A stretch of DNA of 64,000 bases from Trichomonas vaginalis G3 (taxonomy: Eukaryota > Parabasalia > Trichomonadida > Trichomonadidae). Location of the stretch: contig NC_067203.1 of the NCBI RefSeq assembly GCF_026262505.1, forward strand, positions 2,480,001 through 2,544,000. The letters are read 5' to 3'. The translations under genes were made by a program, and so were the position numbers. Positions 19,356-27,541 of the stretch are shown here, piece after piece; the stretch's first letter is position 1, and every line of letters begins with the position of its first letter. The notes under the pieces are model-generated. The model ran no database searches. It was given only the letters and a program-made list of their open reading frames with translations, and was not told where the DNA came from.

Positions 19356-20311
19356 TCGTCATTTTCAACTTCTTTAGCATATTCGTCAGGAGTTGTCTTA
19401 TATTTGTTAGGAACTGTCTTTGAAAGTATACCACCTTGAACCTTAACAAGTTTGAAACGAGGTCTGACAATAGTAGTTTTATCTTCTGCTTGCAGTCTGT
19501 ACATTTTGCCATGTTTGCCTAAAACTTCATAATATTCTCTTGTATACTTTCTTCTATTTTTACGAACACGAATGTGAGTACCTGTCGAGTTCCCATTGTT
19601 GTCATAGTCAATAGTATTTTCATATGGGTCGCGTTTAGGTATTTCTATTTTTACTTTGTCACCTTTCTGAAGTTTGAAGCCTGGCATTCTTTCTTGTTTG
19701 TCTCTTTTGACTAAATTATTAAATATATAGTCTTTCTCTAAGTCAGGGTTGTTTTTCATTTCTTCGGGGGAGTGGTTTCCCAAACCTTTTTGTTTACGGC
19801 TATTGTAAATATTTAAAACTTGTCTCATCTTTGCCATGGAGAAGTGTCTATACTTGTCGTCATATGACATTTCATTTGCTTCACCACCTTGTGGTTGGTT
19901 TAAGTCTCTTAAGATTTTTATACAACTGTCAATGACACCAAGAGCAGAATGGTTTTGGTCGACAATGAAATATTGGTTTACATTTTTTGAACGCAGATAG
20001 TTTTTTACATCGTCTGATTTGAAAGAACTTTCACAGTCAGATGTCAGTTTTGTTGGATGGTATTTGTCAACGAATATTGTCAAAGCTGCTAAGATATCTA
20101 AAATATTTTTGGACTGTAATGGTATGGCTTCACAGTATCTTGTGTTTTGACCGACAAATATTAGCCAGTATGGAGGTCCATCTTCTCTATACCTCGGAAT
20201 GTTTTCCAAGATATCCATAAACCAAGCATTTGGTGTTGAACTAAAGATTTTTATCATGAGTGCTTTCTTTGTTGCCTTAGAAACATAGGGGTCCTTGTTT
20301 GGATTCGTCAT
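19352..20311 (-). CDS. Retroviral-type (rve) integrase of the Maverick
   Basis: The product is 319 residues. The catalytic core starts at Asp33 (WFMDILENI), the second acid is Asp92 (LTSDCESSF), and exactly 35 residues lie between it and the third acid, Asp128 (GVIDSC). The expected residue there is Glu, so this is a D-D(35)-D core; the copy in C is identical. The C-terminal part, with GDKVKIEIPK and GKHGKMYRLQ, resembles the small SH3/chromo-like end of integrases. No N-terminal HHCC zinc domain is seen. The enzyme should join element ends to target DNA and create the 5-bp duplications. Confidence 0.85.
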   Translation of the reverse strand: MTNPNKDPYVSKATKKALMIKIFSSTPNAWFMDILENIPRYREDGPPYWLIFVGQNTRYCEAIPLQSKNILDILAALTIFVDKYHPTKLTSDCESSFKSDDVKNYLRSKNVNQYFIVDQNHSALGVIDSCIKILRDLNQPQGGEANEMSYDDKYRHFSMAKMRQVLNIYNSRKQKGLGNHSPEEMKNNPDLEKDYIFNNLVKRDKQERMPGFKLQKGDKVKIEIPKRDPYENTIDYDNNGNSTGTHIRVRKNRRKYTREYYEVLGKHGKMYRLQAEDKTTIVRPRFKLVKVQGGILSKTVPNKYKTTPDEYAKEVENDD

Positions 20312-20327
20312 TTTTATCCTATAAGAA
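20312..20327. promoter_or_regulatory. Bidirectional promoter spacer
   Basis: Sixteen bases (TTTTATCCTATAAGAA) separate the divergent integrase and glycine-rich protein starts. Each strand reads the T-rich block plus TATAGGATAA or ATCCTATAAG just before ATG. Confidence 0.5.
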
Positions 20328-20750
20328 ATGGGTTTATTTGGCGCATTAGCAGGAGTTGCATCCAGATTTTTACCCGCAGTGGGAACAATAGCCAGAGGTG
20401 TATTTGGAGTTGGAAGGAAGATTTTGAGTACATTAGGTATACTTAAAGAGAAAGCACAACCTATTATACAAACTGTACAGAAAGGTTGGGAGGTAGCACG
20501 AGATGCAGCAAATCTTATTCCAAATCCTGAAACAAGAGGAAAAGTTCAAGGATGGATGGACAATGTAGGAAGAGAAGCAGGAAACTACTATAACAAAGCA
20601 AATGACTACTATAACCAAGCAGGGCACTATATGGACCAAGGTGAAAGATTCTTTAACAGAGGATATAACCATGCACAACAATGGGTAAACAATAACCAAC
20701 CTCAACCGCCTCAAACGGGGAATGTAAAGTTTTTTACTGAGATGAAATGA
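20328..20750 (+). CDS. Glycine-rich hydrophobic N-terminus protein, membrane-active-like
   Basis: The intact length is 133 residues, as in element C (52282-52683). Residues 1-38 are hydrophobic and glycine/alanine-rich (MGLFGALAGVASRFLP...), like fusion or lytic peptides. Residues 75-115 are asparagine/tyrosine/glutamine-rich with repeated YYNKAND, YYNQAGH patterns. In B two bases (TG) are missing near 20718. The stop at 20725-20727 is therefore skipped and the frame reads to 20750, overlapping the next start. A virion entry role is inferred from composition; no family match is claimed. Confidence 0.55.
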   Translation: MGLFGALAGVASRFLPAVGTIARGVFGVGRKILSTLGILKEKAQPIIQTVQKGWEVARDAANLIPNPETRGKVQGWMDNVGREAGNYYNKANDYYNQAGHYMDQGERFFNRGYNHAQQWVNNNQPQPPQTGNVKFFTEMK

Positions 20751-20902
20751 ACAATACAGCATTGAGACAAATGGGTTCAAGATGGATTTGTCGACTTCCA
20801 GCAGTTACACAACCACGTGTTTGTCAAGTCCTCCCTATACCTCAGGAAGTTTTAGACCGACTTAAAAAACCTAAACAACCAGTTGAAAACAAACCAAACT
20901 AA
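20747..20902 (+). CDS. Small 51-residue hypothetical protein
   Basis: The ATG at 20747 follows TTTTTTACTGAGATGAA. The next gene's ATG at 20922 follows nearly the same leader (TTTTTTTACTGAGATGAA), which strongly suggests both are expressed. The product starts MNNTALRQMGSRWICRLP, is basic and proline-rich, and has two cysteines. The identical frame occurs at 52107-52262. Family not recognised. Confidence 0.55.
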   Translation: MNNTALRQMGSRWICRLPAVTQPRVCQVLPIPQEVLDRLKKPKQPVENKPN

Positions 20903-20921
20903 ATTTTTTTACTGAGATGAA

Positions 20922-21506
20922 ATGACCGAAGAAGTTGAAACGGTAGATTTGACACCACAAACAAAAAGTTCAGAACCATTGTCAAAACCTGTCAAAGAAC
21001 TTACAGATGAAGAGAAAAATTCAATAATAGAAAGTGCCAGGTCTGGAAATACAAACCCTAACTATAAAGTCACTTTTCATAGAAATGGAACGGCTAGTAT
21101 CTCAAAAAAGAAACAGACTCTCACAAATAAAATATTGAAGTCTGAAGGAATTTTCGAGACAACAGATGGAAAAGTATATTTTACCGACCAACAGTTCATT
21201 ATAGAACATCTCATTGACTTAGAGTCGAAATATTCTAAACTTTACAACAAACACAAAAAGTTGAAAGGAAAACAGAAACAGATGGCATATGATATTTATG
21301 AAGATGTTGACGACACAACTGTTCCTGCAAGTGAAGTAAAGTCAGAGGAACCGAAAAGTGACGAAAAACCAATAGAAGAAGAAAAACCAAAAACTGAAGA
21401 TAAACCAAAACCAAAGGTTAGTTTTCAAACTAAACCAAGCCAACCTTCATTAGCTGGTATGGGTTGGCGTCAAAGACTTTTGGCAGCAGGTGGTTACGTA
21501 AAGTAA
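20922..21506 (+). CDS. Hypothetical charged protein preceding the polymerase
   Basis: The product is 194 residues. The first 30 are acidic and polar, residues about 40-85 look folded, residues 88-115 may form a short coil, and 120-175 are a lysine/glutamate/proline repeat tract (EEKPKTEDKPKPK). The C-terminus (GMGWRQRLLAAGGYVK) is glycine-rich and conserved. Position directly before a protein-primed polymerase makes a terminal-protein or cofactor role conceivable, but nothing in the sequence shows it. Confidence 0.6.
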   Translation: MTEEVETVDLTPQTKSSEPLSKPVKELTDEEKNSIIESARSGNTNPNYKVTFHRNGTASISKKKQTLTNKILKSEGIFETTDGKVYFTDQQFIIEHLIDLESKYSKLYNKHKKLKGKQKQMAYDIYEDVDDTTVPASEVKSEEPKSDEKPIEEEKPKTEDKPKPKVSFQTKPSQPSLAGMGWRQRLLAAGGYVK

Positions 21507-21535
21507 AGAAAAAACATTTTTTTATTTTTATAAAA

Positions 21536-23680
21536 ATGCCCCCGTATAGAATGGATAGAAAATCTGCTAGAATAAAAGCAGAGTTAGAAAGATATGGTTG
21601 GAAAGTTTCGAAGAAGTTTAAATATAGGAAGGGAAGACCCATAAAAGTCTATGACAAACTGGCTGGTCTGACCTACGAGATGGATTTGGAAACAGCACGT
21701 GCAAATTATCCAAACAGACTAGAGAGGTTAGAAGAAGAACGTCTTATGGACATGCCTTTCGATGTTAGTGAGCCTCAAGTTGAAGGACACGACGGCTTTG
21801 CCAGATTCTACTGGAAACATGACGAACAATTGCATCCTTTGAGAAGGAAAAAAGGAAAAGGTGAAGATGCACATGCTCCCATGGAAAGAACAAGATATGC
21901 ATATGAAAAGTACCGTGAAGTTAGAAGTCAAATTACATCTGGTCGAACCTTTACAGTAAACTTTGACGAAGGAAAGAACAAAGAAGGCTTTATGGGTGTA
22001 CTTGCTGCCATACAAGACGGAAATAAGAAAGGATACAATCTCAGACTAACCGTAACAGATTTAGATGGTCATATTTACTATGCACATGGCAATGTCACAA
22101 CAGCCGCACAACTTCTTGACGCTTTCAAGACTACAAAGAGAGAACAAATGTTTGACTCCGACTCAGACATTTTGAATGCAATTGAAGGAATTGTAAGTGT
22201 AAAGTTCGAATGGTACCAACATAACCCTCAAGCAGTCAGACAACATGCTGGATACTTCCCGTTCATAAACAAGTCTGACATTGACTTAACAAGGTATGGA
22301 ATTTACAATTCAATTGAAACAATTGTCAATGAACCTTGTATTCTTACATGTCTCAGGAACTCTGGTCTTGTTTCAGATGAGAAGATGAAGTATCTTGAGT
22401 CATGTGTGAAGACAAGGTACATTCTCAGAGGTCAATTGGCAAAAATTGCACCGTTGGCAAATGTCAATATCCGAGTCAACATACCTACAGCTAAAGGTTC
22501 TTCACATGACGACTATGTTGTTGACAAAGACTTACCATGGTTGAAGATTGCAATTGTCCACAACCACTTCATGTTGAACGAAAGTCTTATGTTCGGAAAA
22601 GGCAAGTGCAACATTGTCAGAGCTGTAAACATTCTTTTCGAGAAAGGTTTGTTGGAACCAATTCCAGATGACAAGCTGACAGAAACTTTTGTACCAAAAG
22701 ACGAAACAAACTTTTCACTGTTAGCAAGACCAAAAGTTGTTCCAGACAAAGTTATAGCACAAAAGAAGTACACAATTCCAAAAGGAGTTGGTATGTTCGG
22801 ATACCAACCTGAACCAGAAGAACTTCCAATGAGGTTGCAAGAACTTCAAGATGCTATAAACAAACTTCCATTGAGACATCCAATTGACGTCAAATTGTAT
22901 TGGAGAGCATCTGAGTTAGGTCAGAAGGTTTTATATGAAACAGGTTGCTTCGACGATGTCTATGAGATAACAGGAGAAGTTTCTCAAAAGATAAGAGACT
23001 CACTTGAATTTCCACGAACTGGACCCATTGGTTGCGACAAGTTCGACTCAGATGAAAAGATATACTATGTCGACCTTAACGCTGCGTACATGAGGTTCGT
23101 CCAATATATTCCAACTGGAATTCCAAACGAAGATGGTGAGTTCCCAGGAAGGAACTATACAGTTGGAAAAGTCATACAACAACTGTATGATATTAGGAAA
23201 GCTTCAAACCCCAAACTTGCAATGACACTCAAATTGCTTATGAATTCGACATGGGGATATTCCATTAAGAAACCTCAAGAGATGAAGAGTAAACATTATG
23301 AGAAGGTCGACAACTTTGTTGAAAGGTTTTCTCCTTTTGTTTTGAAGTACGAATTCACTCAAGGTCAAAGTGGCTTAGTAACCACATTAAAACCTATTGT
23401 CGAACATTGGTCTTACCCTCAGTTCGCAAAGGCAGTCCTCGACAACTACAACAAATTCTTCTCCGAAGTTAAATCCAAAGTGAAGGTATACTATGAGAAC
23501 ATTGACGCACTCATGACGAACGAAGAAGGGTATAACAAACTCATTGAAATGGGTTTAGTCGGTGAGAAGATGGGTCAATTCAAATTGGACAAAATTTTCA
23601 CCGAAGTTCATGTCCTCTCCAAACGTAAGTACTGGGGTATACTTGAAGACGGCACAGAAATAAAACATTGCATGAAATAA
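21536..23680 (+). CDS. Protein-primed family B DNA polymerase (divergent)
   Basis: From the ATG after TTTTTATAAAA the product is 714 residues; an earlier in-frame start at 21464 lies inside the previous gene and is not preferred. Motif A is YYVDLNAAYMRF (about residue 505), motif B is KLLMNSTWGYS (about 565), motif C is YYENIDALM (about 650) and the KxY motif is SKRKYWG near the end. Motif C lacks the first Asp of the usual YxDTD. A clear 3'-5' exonuclease triad is not seen in the N-terminal half, and the protein is shorter than typical Polinton polymerases of 1,000 or more residues. It should replicate the element from its termini. The copy in C is identical. Confidence 0.78.
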   Translation: MPPYRMDRKSARIKAELERYGWKVSKKFKYRKGRPIKVYDKLAGLTYEMDLETARANYPNRLERLEEERLMDMPFDVSEPQVEGHDGFARFYWKHDEQLHPLRRKKGKGEDAHAPMERTRYAYEKYREVRSQITSGRTFTVNFDEGKNKEGFMGVLAAIQDGNKKGYNLRLTVTDLDGHIYYAHGNVTTAAQLLDAFKTTKREQMFDSDSDILNAIEGIVSVKFEWYQHNPQAVRQHAGYFPFINKSDIDLTRYGIYNSIETIVNEPCILTCLRNSGLVSDEKMKYLESCVKTRYILRGQLAKIAPLANVNIRVNIPTAKGSSHDDYVVDKDLPWLKIAIVHNHFMLNESLMFGKGKCNIVRAVNILFEKGLLEPIPDDKLTETFVPKDETNFSLLARPKVVPDKVIAQKKYTIPKGVGMFGYQPEPEELPMRLQELQDAINKLPLRHPIDVKLYWRASELGQKVLYETGCFDDVYEITGEVSQKIRDSLEFPRTGPIGCDKFDSDEKIYYVDLNAAYMRFVQYIPTGIPNEDGEFPGRNYTVGKVIQQLYDIRKASNPKLAMTLKLLMNSTWGYSIKKPQEMKSKHYEKVDNFVERFSPFVLKYEFTQGQSGLVTTLKPIVEHWSYPQFAKAVLDNYNKFFSEVKSKVKVYYENIDALMTNEEGYNKLIEMGLVGEKMGQFKLDKIFTEVHVLSKRKYWGILEDGTEIKHCMK

Positions 23681-23719
23681 AAAATTATTTTTAAAACAGT
23701 ATATTTTTACATATATTAA

Positions 23720-24580
23720 ATGTTTCAGGTTGAAAAACAAAGAACAAAAGTAGCAGATACAAAACCGTTAGACTATATCTTCACAAATGCCGGTAGGACT
23801 ATATCAGATGAAGAAATTTCATCCGGAGCTTACAGGTTTGACTTTCCAATTCGTTGGCTTCAAAGTCCTTCAGATGCAAAGGCAATAGGATTTAGAAGAG
23901 TTTTGTTTTCAAAAAGAACTAACGCATTTATGTTTGCAGTATATTTTCATGGTCAGTATAGAGGTTCTGATGGTCTAATAGACAAATTTGATGAAATGAG
24001 AATCTTTACAATTCGTTCAGACGAAAACCTTGAGAAGACTCTAAATGACTTTCAAACTCAAATAAACAAATACTACTGGGAATTTCAAGAAAAATACGAT
24101 TCTTTACTAAATGGAACATACTATCTGAAGCTAGAATATGACAAGATGAACTCCACAGTTTCATTTCAAAGGATTGAAAATAACCCTCCAAGAGATACAC
24201 AGTTTTTATTTTGGGAAGTAGACAAACGTTCTTGGGCACAATTTCTTCGGTTACTAAACCAGAACGAACCATTACCACCTGACGGTCCGTTTAAATTTAT
24301 ACGCCCACCAACAGATTTGACAGTTTATAGAAACGTGTTTGACCCTCAAAATGTTATGTGTCATGCAAGTTTCAGTTCAAGCAACAACAGTTTTCTTTGT
24401 ATCGGTAAGGACTTTTATGACTTTGCTTCTAAATTCTACGAACCACCTAGTAACAGTTTCTCTGACTTTCAAGTTTGGTTCACAACAAATGGTGTGCAGC
24501 ATATTATACCATTGTACTATGACTTTTATCTCGAATTGTCTTTCATATACAACTACGGAAAAGTGCTGAAAAAGTATTGA
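23720..24580 (+). CDS. Putative virion structural protein 2 (paralogue of 17184-18038)
   Basis: The product is 286 residues and is clearly a diverged duplicate of structural protein 1, with the same block order from KPLD.(I/L)FTN near residue 15 to the IPLYYDFYLELSFIYNY end. The leader TTTTTACATATATTAA matches that of the 16946 gene, so both may be expressed together. Duplicated capsid-surface proteins with shared ends but diverged middles can specialise as two vertex or fibre-base components. That role is inference; the paralogy is seen directly. Confidence 0.6.
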   Translation: MFQVEKQRTKVADTKPLDYIFTNAGRTISDEEISSGAYRFDFPIRWLQSPSDAKAIGFRRVLFSKRTNAFMFAVYFHGQYRGSDGLIDKFDEMRIFTIRSDENLEKTLNDFQTQINKYYWEFQEKYDSLLNGTYYLKLEYDKMNSTVSFQRIENNPPRDTQFLFWEVDKRSWAQFLRLLNQNEPLPPDGPFKFIRPPTDLTVYRNVFDPQNVMCHASFSSSNNSFLCIGKDFYDFASKFYEPPSNSFSDFQVWFTTNGVQHIIPLYYDFYLELSFIYNYGKVLKKY

Positions 24581-24602
24581 AAAATGAGTTTTGGTTGAAA
24601 AA

Positions 24603-24631
24603 AGAGGTGAGCCAAAAGTGGCTCGACCTCA
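24603..24631. repeat. Imperfect hairpin after structural protein 2
   Basis: GAGGTGAGCCA and TGGCTCGACCTC pair with one bulged base around AAAG. It lies about 25 bases after the stop and could mark a transcript end. Confidence 0.4.
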
Positions 24632-24637
24632 AAACAA

Positions 24638-24699
24638 GCATTTTGTGAAGAATATACCAACCGCCGGAATTCCGGCGGTTGCTTTTTATACAAAGTTCA
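24638..24699 (+). repeat. 62-bp copy of an internal KilA-N gene segment
   Basis: This noncoding stretch is identical to 25138-25199 inside the KilA-N gene, including the 22-bp palindrome AACCGCCGGAATTCCGGCGG(TT). Both element copies have it (also 48311-48372 and 47817-47878). Confidence 0.92.
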
Positions 24700-24844
24700 A
24701 CAGGTGAATTTTCATGAATTTCCTTAAGATAGACAAAAATATATTTTAGGTGTCACCAGGTCCCTCGGTCAACTAACATCTTTTTGAAAATGGTGACAAC
24801 ATGACATTTTGACAACAACACAGGAAATAGATTTCATCGTTGTG

Positions 24845-24915
24845 GTCCGACGGTTAAGCCACAAACGAATGTCCGACGGTTAAGCCACAAACGGATGTCC
24901 GACGGTTAAGCCACT
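24845..24915 (+). repeat. 26-bp direct repeats upstream of the KilA-N gene
   Basis: GTCCGACGGTTAAGCCAC recurs three times at 24845, 24871 and 24897, the last unit shortened. In element C (48101-48166) one spacer is about 6 bp shorter. Regular spacing 35-100 bp before a DNA-binding protein gene suggests an autoregulatory operator. Confidence 0.7.
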
Positions 24916-24929
24916 CAAAAATATTTTTA

Positions 24930-24948
24930 TTTTTATTGTAAGAACAGT
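24930..24948 (+). promoter_or_regulatory. KilA-N class leader (TTTTATTGTAAGAACAG)
   Basis: TTTTATTGTAAGAACAGT precedes the start codon. Variants with TGTAAGAACA or TGTAAAGAC stand in the same place before the genes at 26177, 27542, 28244 and 28717 and not before the structural genes. Confidence 0.55.
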
Positions 24949-25611
24949 ATGACAGTCGAAGCAAAAACGTTCACGAACAAATCTAATGGCGAAACATTCA
25001 CAAAAGGCACTTACAATGGTATTGAAGTCTTACGTAGAGACAAGGATGGTTATATAAATGTAACAAATATGTGTCAGCAGTTTAGGAAAGACTTTAGAAA
25101 GTTGTTGGAAAATAAGTCCTGGGAAGAGTATTTTAAGGCATTTTGTGAAGAATATACCAACCGCCGGAATTCCGGCGGTTGCTTTTTATACAAAGTTCAT
25201 GCAGGAATTCCGGATGAAATCAAACAGGTTAGAGGAACGTATGTAGACCCAAGACTCGTAAACTATATAGCAATGTGGGCTTCTCCAAAATATTGTATAG
25301 CAGTTGGAAAAATTCTGGACTCCATAGACAAGAAAGTTCATGAGAAATTAGATGAAGAAGAACTTGAAGATACAGTAGAGAATGCAAAACCTTTGTTCGA
25401 ACAAGAAGTTAGAAAAATGCATGAAAAACAAATAGAACATGAACGTGAGATATGTTCTGGTTATAGAGACTCTCCATACGAACTAGACCAATGGGAACAA
25501 GAAGATTTAAAGAGAGAATTTAGAGAATATGAACTCGCTAAGATAACATTAGAAGCTGCAGAAAAGAAGTTAAAAGTTTGGGGTCGTTTTGTACAAAAAT
25601 ATTGTGAGTAA
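24949..25611 (+). CDS. KilA-N domain DNA-binding protein
   Basis: The product is 220 residues. The KilA-N domain spans about residues 20-130, with DGYINVTNMCQQFRK near 33 and YVDPRLVNYIAMWASPKY near 100. KilA-N proteins of phages and large DNA viruses bind DNA and are usually regulators. The C-terminal 90 residues are charged and helical. Residues about 71-78 (NRRNSGGC) come from a 22-bp palindrome at 25159-25180 inserted in frame. Iteron arrays lie on both sides, so this is a good candidate for the protein that reads one of them. Confidence 0.8.
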   Translation: MTVEAKTFTNKSNGETFTKGTYNGIEVLRRDKDGYINVTNMCQQFRKDFRKLLENKSWEEYFKAFCEEYTNRRNSGGCFLYKVHAGIPDEIKQVRGTYVDPRLVNYIAMWASPKYCIAVGKILDSIDKKVHEKLDEEELEDTVENAKPLFEQEVRKMHEKQIEHEREICSGYRDSPYELDQWEQEDLKREFREYELAKITLEAAEKKLKVWGRFVQKYCE

Positions 25612-25639
25612 ATGAACCATTTATTTTTATTGAATTCAA

Positions 25640-26100
25640 AAAAAATAATGTTTATGTTAGAATGTTAGATCTAACATGTTTTCTAACACGTTTTCTAACA
25701 TGGTCTAAAACTCTTGAATTTTCATGATTTCATCGTAAATGTTTTGTCGAAACTTCTTCGTAAATGTTTTGTCGAAACTTCTTCGTAAATGTTTTGTCGA
25801 AACTTCATCGTAATGAGTGTAAATGACCCAAAAATAATGTTTATGTTAGAATGTTAGATCTAACATGTTTTCTAACACGTTTTCTAACATGGTCTAAAAC
25901 TCTTGAATTTTCATGATTTCATCGTAAATGTTTTGTCGAAACTTCTTCGTAAATGTTTTGTCGAAACTTCTTCGTAAATGTTTTGTCGAAACTTCATCGT
26001 AATGAGTGTAAATGACCCAAAAATAATGTTTATGTTAGAATGTTAGATCTAACATGTTTTCTAACACGTTTTCTAACATGGTCTAAAACTCTTGAATTTT
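25640..26100 (+). repeat. Operator-like array, TGTTAG type (189-bp units)
   Basis: Units starting at 25651, 25840 and 26029 are 189 bp apart. Each holds TTAGAATGTTAGATCTAACA and two more TTTTCTAACA half-sites, then three 25-bp CGTAAATGTTTTGTCGAAAC-type repeats and the flank AATGAGTGTAAATGACCC. The third unit is cut short. Orientation is opposite to the array at 27098-27370. Confidence 0.9.
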
Positions 26101-26176
26101 ATGCTGAATTTCCTTAAGATAGAAAAAAGTGAGTTAGTTTTTTTTAAAAAATATTTTTTATTTTTATTGTAAGAAC

Positions 26177-27091
26177 ATGTTAGCAACAACTTCACCAAAC
26201 TCGCTAGTTATGAATCCAACATCTATGTTAGTAGAGATGAAAAACTTCATTCCTTCTTCATATACTTTCGAAACAAAAATCCAGAAGATAAAGCAGGAAT
26301 TGTTAACAAGTAATTTAGACTGTAGTGCGAAAGATGAAACAAATGAACAGTATCTTTATGAAATGCAGGACATTATTGACCATTTACCCAAATTGCCTGA
26401 AATCCAACAACAAAAACTAACCATTCCCGAATTTGACGAAATAGAAGTCAAAGCAACTGACTCAGTAGAAATAAAGAAGTTCATACGAAAGGTAAATTAT
26501 GAATTCCTTGGTTTTCATTGCAACCATAAGGTTATGGACAAAGATTGCGACATGGTTTATAAGAATGTTTCTGACCTTTACAAATCCGAAGAATTTAAGA
26601 CCTACGACAACTTTGTTTCGTTAGTTGCAAAATGTGTTTGGGAAATAAGAGATAAAGATAGTAGGGGTAAGGTATGGAACGAACAAATAAGACCCGCTAT
26701 GTTTGAGATGAAGAGAGCAATTGACGCCTTAGTTGTTTTAGCAGGTAAGGTTTCAGAATATAACGCTAAAATGAACCCGCAATGTTCAAAATGTAAAGCA
26801 GCAATGAGGAAATATAACTACTCCGTCAAAGAGATAGAACGTATGCGAAACGACTATGCAGATTTAAAGAAAGAAGCAGAAAAACCAGCAGAAGATAAAA
26901 TGGACATGTTAGCATTTCTGAACAAAAACTATCCAACCGCTAACGATTTCCTTCTTTCAGATGTCAAGAAGAAGTATAAAGAAACTTTCGGTATCGTTAA
27001 AACATTCGATGTACTGACAGAAGAAATAGAAGCTACGAAATTGTTTAGAGTCATGAACCATCGCAACATATACCATGTAAAACGCTTGTAA
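26177..27091 (+). CDS. Hypothetical coiled-coil protein between inverted operator arrays
   Basis: The product is 304 residues. The leader TTTATTGTAAGAAC is of the KilA-N class. Residues about 110-200 are helical and cysteine-containing (FHCNHKVMDKDC), a CSKC pair lies near 212, and residues 220-250 form a coiled coil. Together CNH and CxxC groups might bind zinc. It is flanked on both sides by arrays of the same half-site word in opposite orientation, so its expression is likely controlled by whatever binds them. No family recognised; the copy at 45925-46839 is identical. Confidence 0.6.
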   Translation: MLATTSPNSLVMNPTSMLVEMKNFIPSSYTFETKIQKIKQELLTSNLDCSAKDETNEQYLYEMQDIIDHLPKLPEIQQQKLTIPEFDEIEVKATDSVEIKKFIRKVNYEFLGFHCNHKVMDKDCDMVYKNVSDLYKSEEFKTYDNFVSLVAKCVWEIRDKDSRGKVWNEQIRPAMFEMKRAIDALVVLAGKVSEYNAKMNPQCSKCKAAMRKYNYSVKEIERMRNDYADLKKEAEKPAEDKMDMLAFLNKNYPTANDFLLSDVKKKYKETFGIVKTFDVLTEEIEATKLFRVMNHRNIYHVKRL

Positions 27092-27097
27092 ATAGTT

Positions 27098-27370
27098 ATG
27101 TTAGAAAACGTGTTAGAAAACATGTTAGATCTAACATGCTAACATAAACATTATTTTTACTGAATTCCGTATGAAATTTCATGAGTTTTGTGTGTTTTAG
27201 ACCATGTTAGAAAACGTGTTAGAAAACATGTTAGATCTAACATTCTAACATAAACATTATTTTTACTGAATTCCGTATGAAATTTCATGAGTTTTGTGTG
27301 TTTTAGACCATGTTAGAAAACGTGTTAGAAAACATGTTAGATCTAACATTCTAACATAAACATTATTTTT
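27098..27370 (-). repeat. Operator-like array, TGTTAG type, inverted (106-bp units)
   Basis: Three units start at 27098, 27204 and 27310. Each reads ATGTTAGAAAACGTGTTAG, then AAAACATGTTAGATCTAACA and TAACATAAACATTATTTTT. The units are separated by ACTGAATTCCGTATGAAATT-type spacers. Confidence 0.9.
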
Positions 27371-27541
27371 GCTGAAAAATGACCAAATTTCATGATATAA
27401 CTGTATTTTTTTGACGAAGAGAACTTTTACACTTCGTAAAAAAATTCTATGAAATCATATCTTTTATACAAGATAGAAAAAATAAAATTAAAGTTAGTTT
27501 TATTTTTTTTATTTTTTTTATTTTGTATGTAAGAACAGAAA

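Noticed and set aside
21464-21535. Earlier start for the polymerase
   Set aside because: It overlaps the end of the preceding gene, while the ATG at 21536 directly follows the shared TTTTTATAAAA leader.
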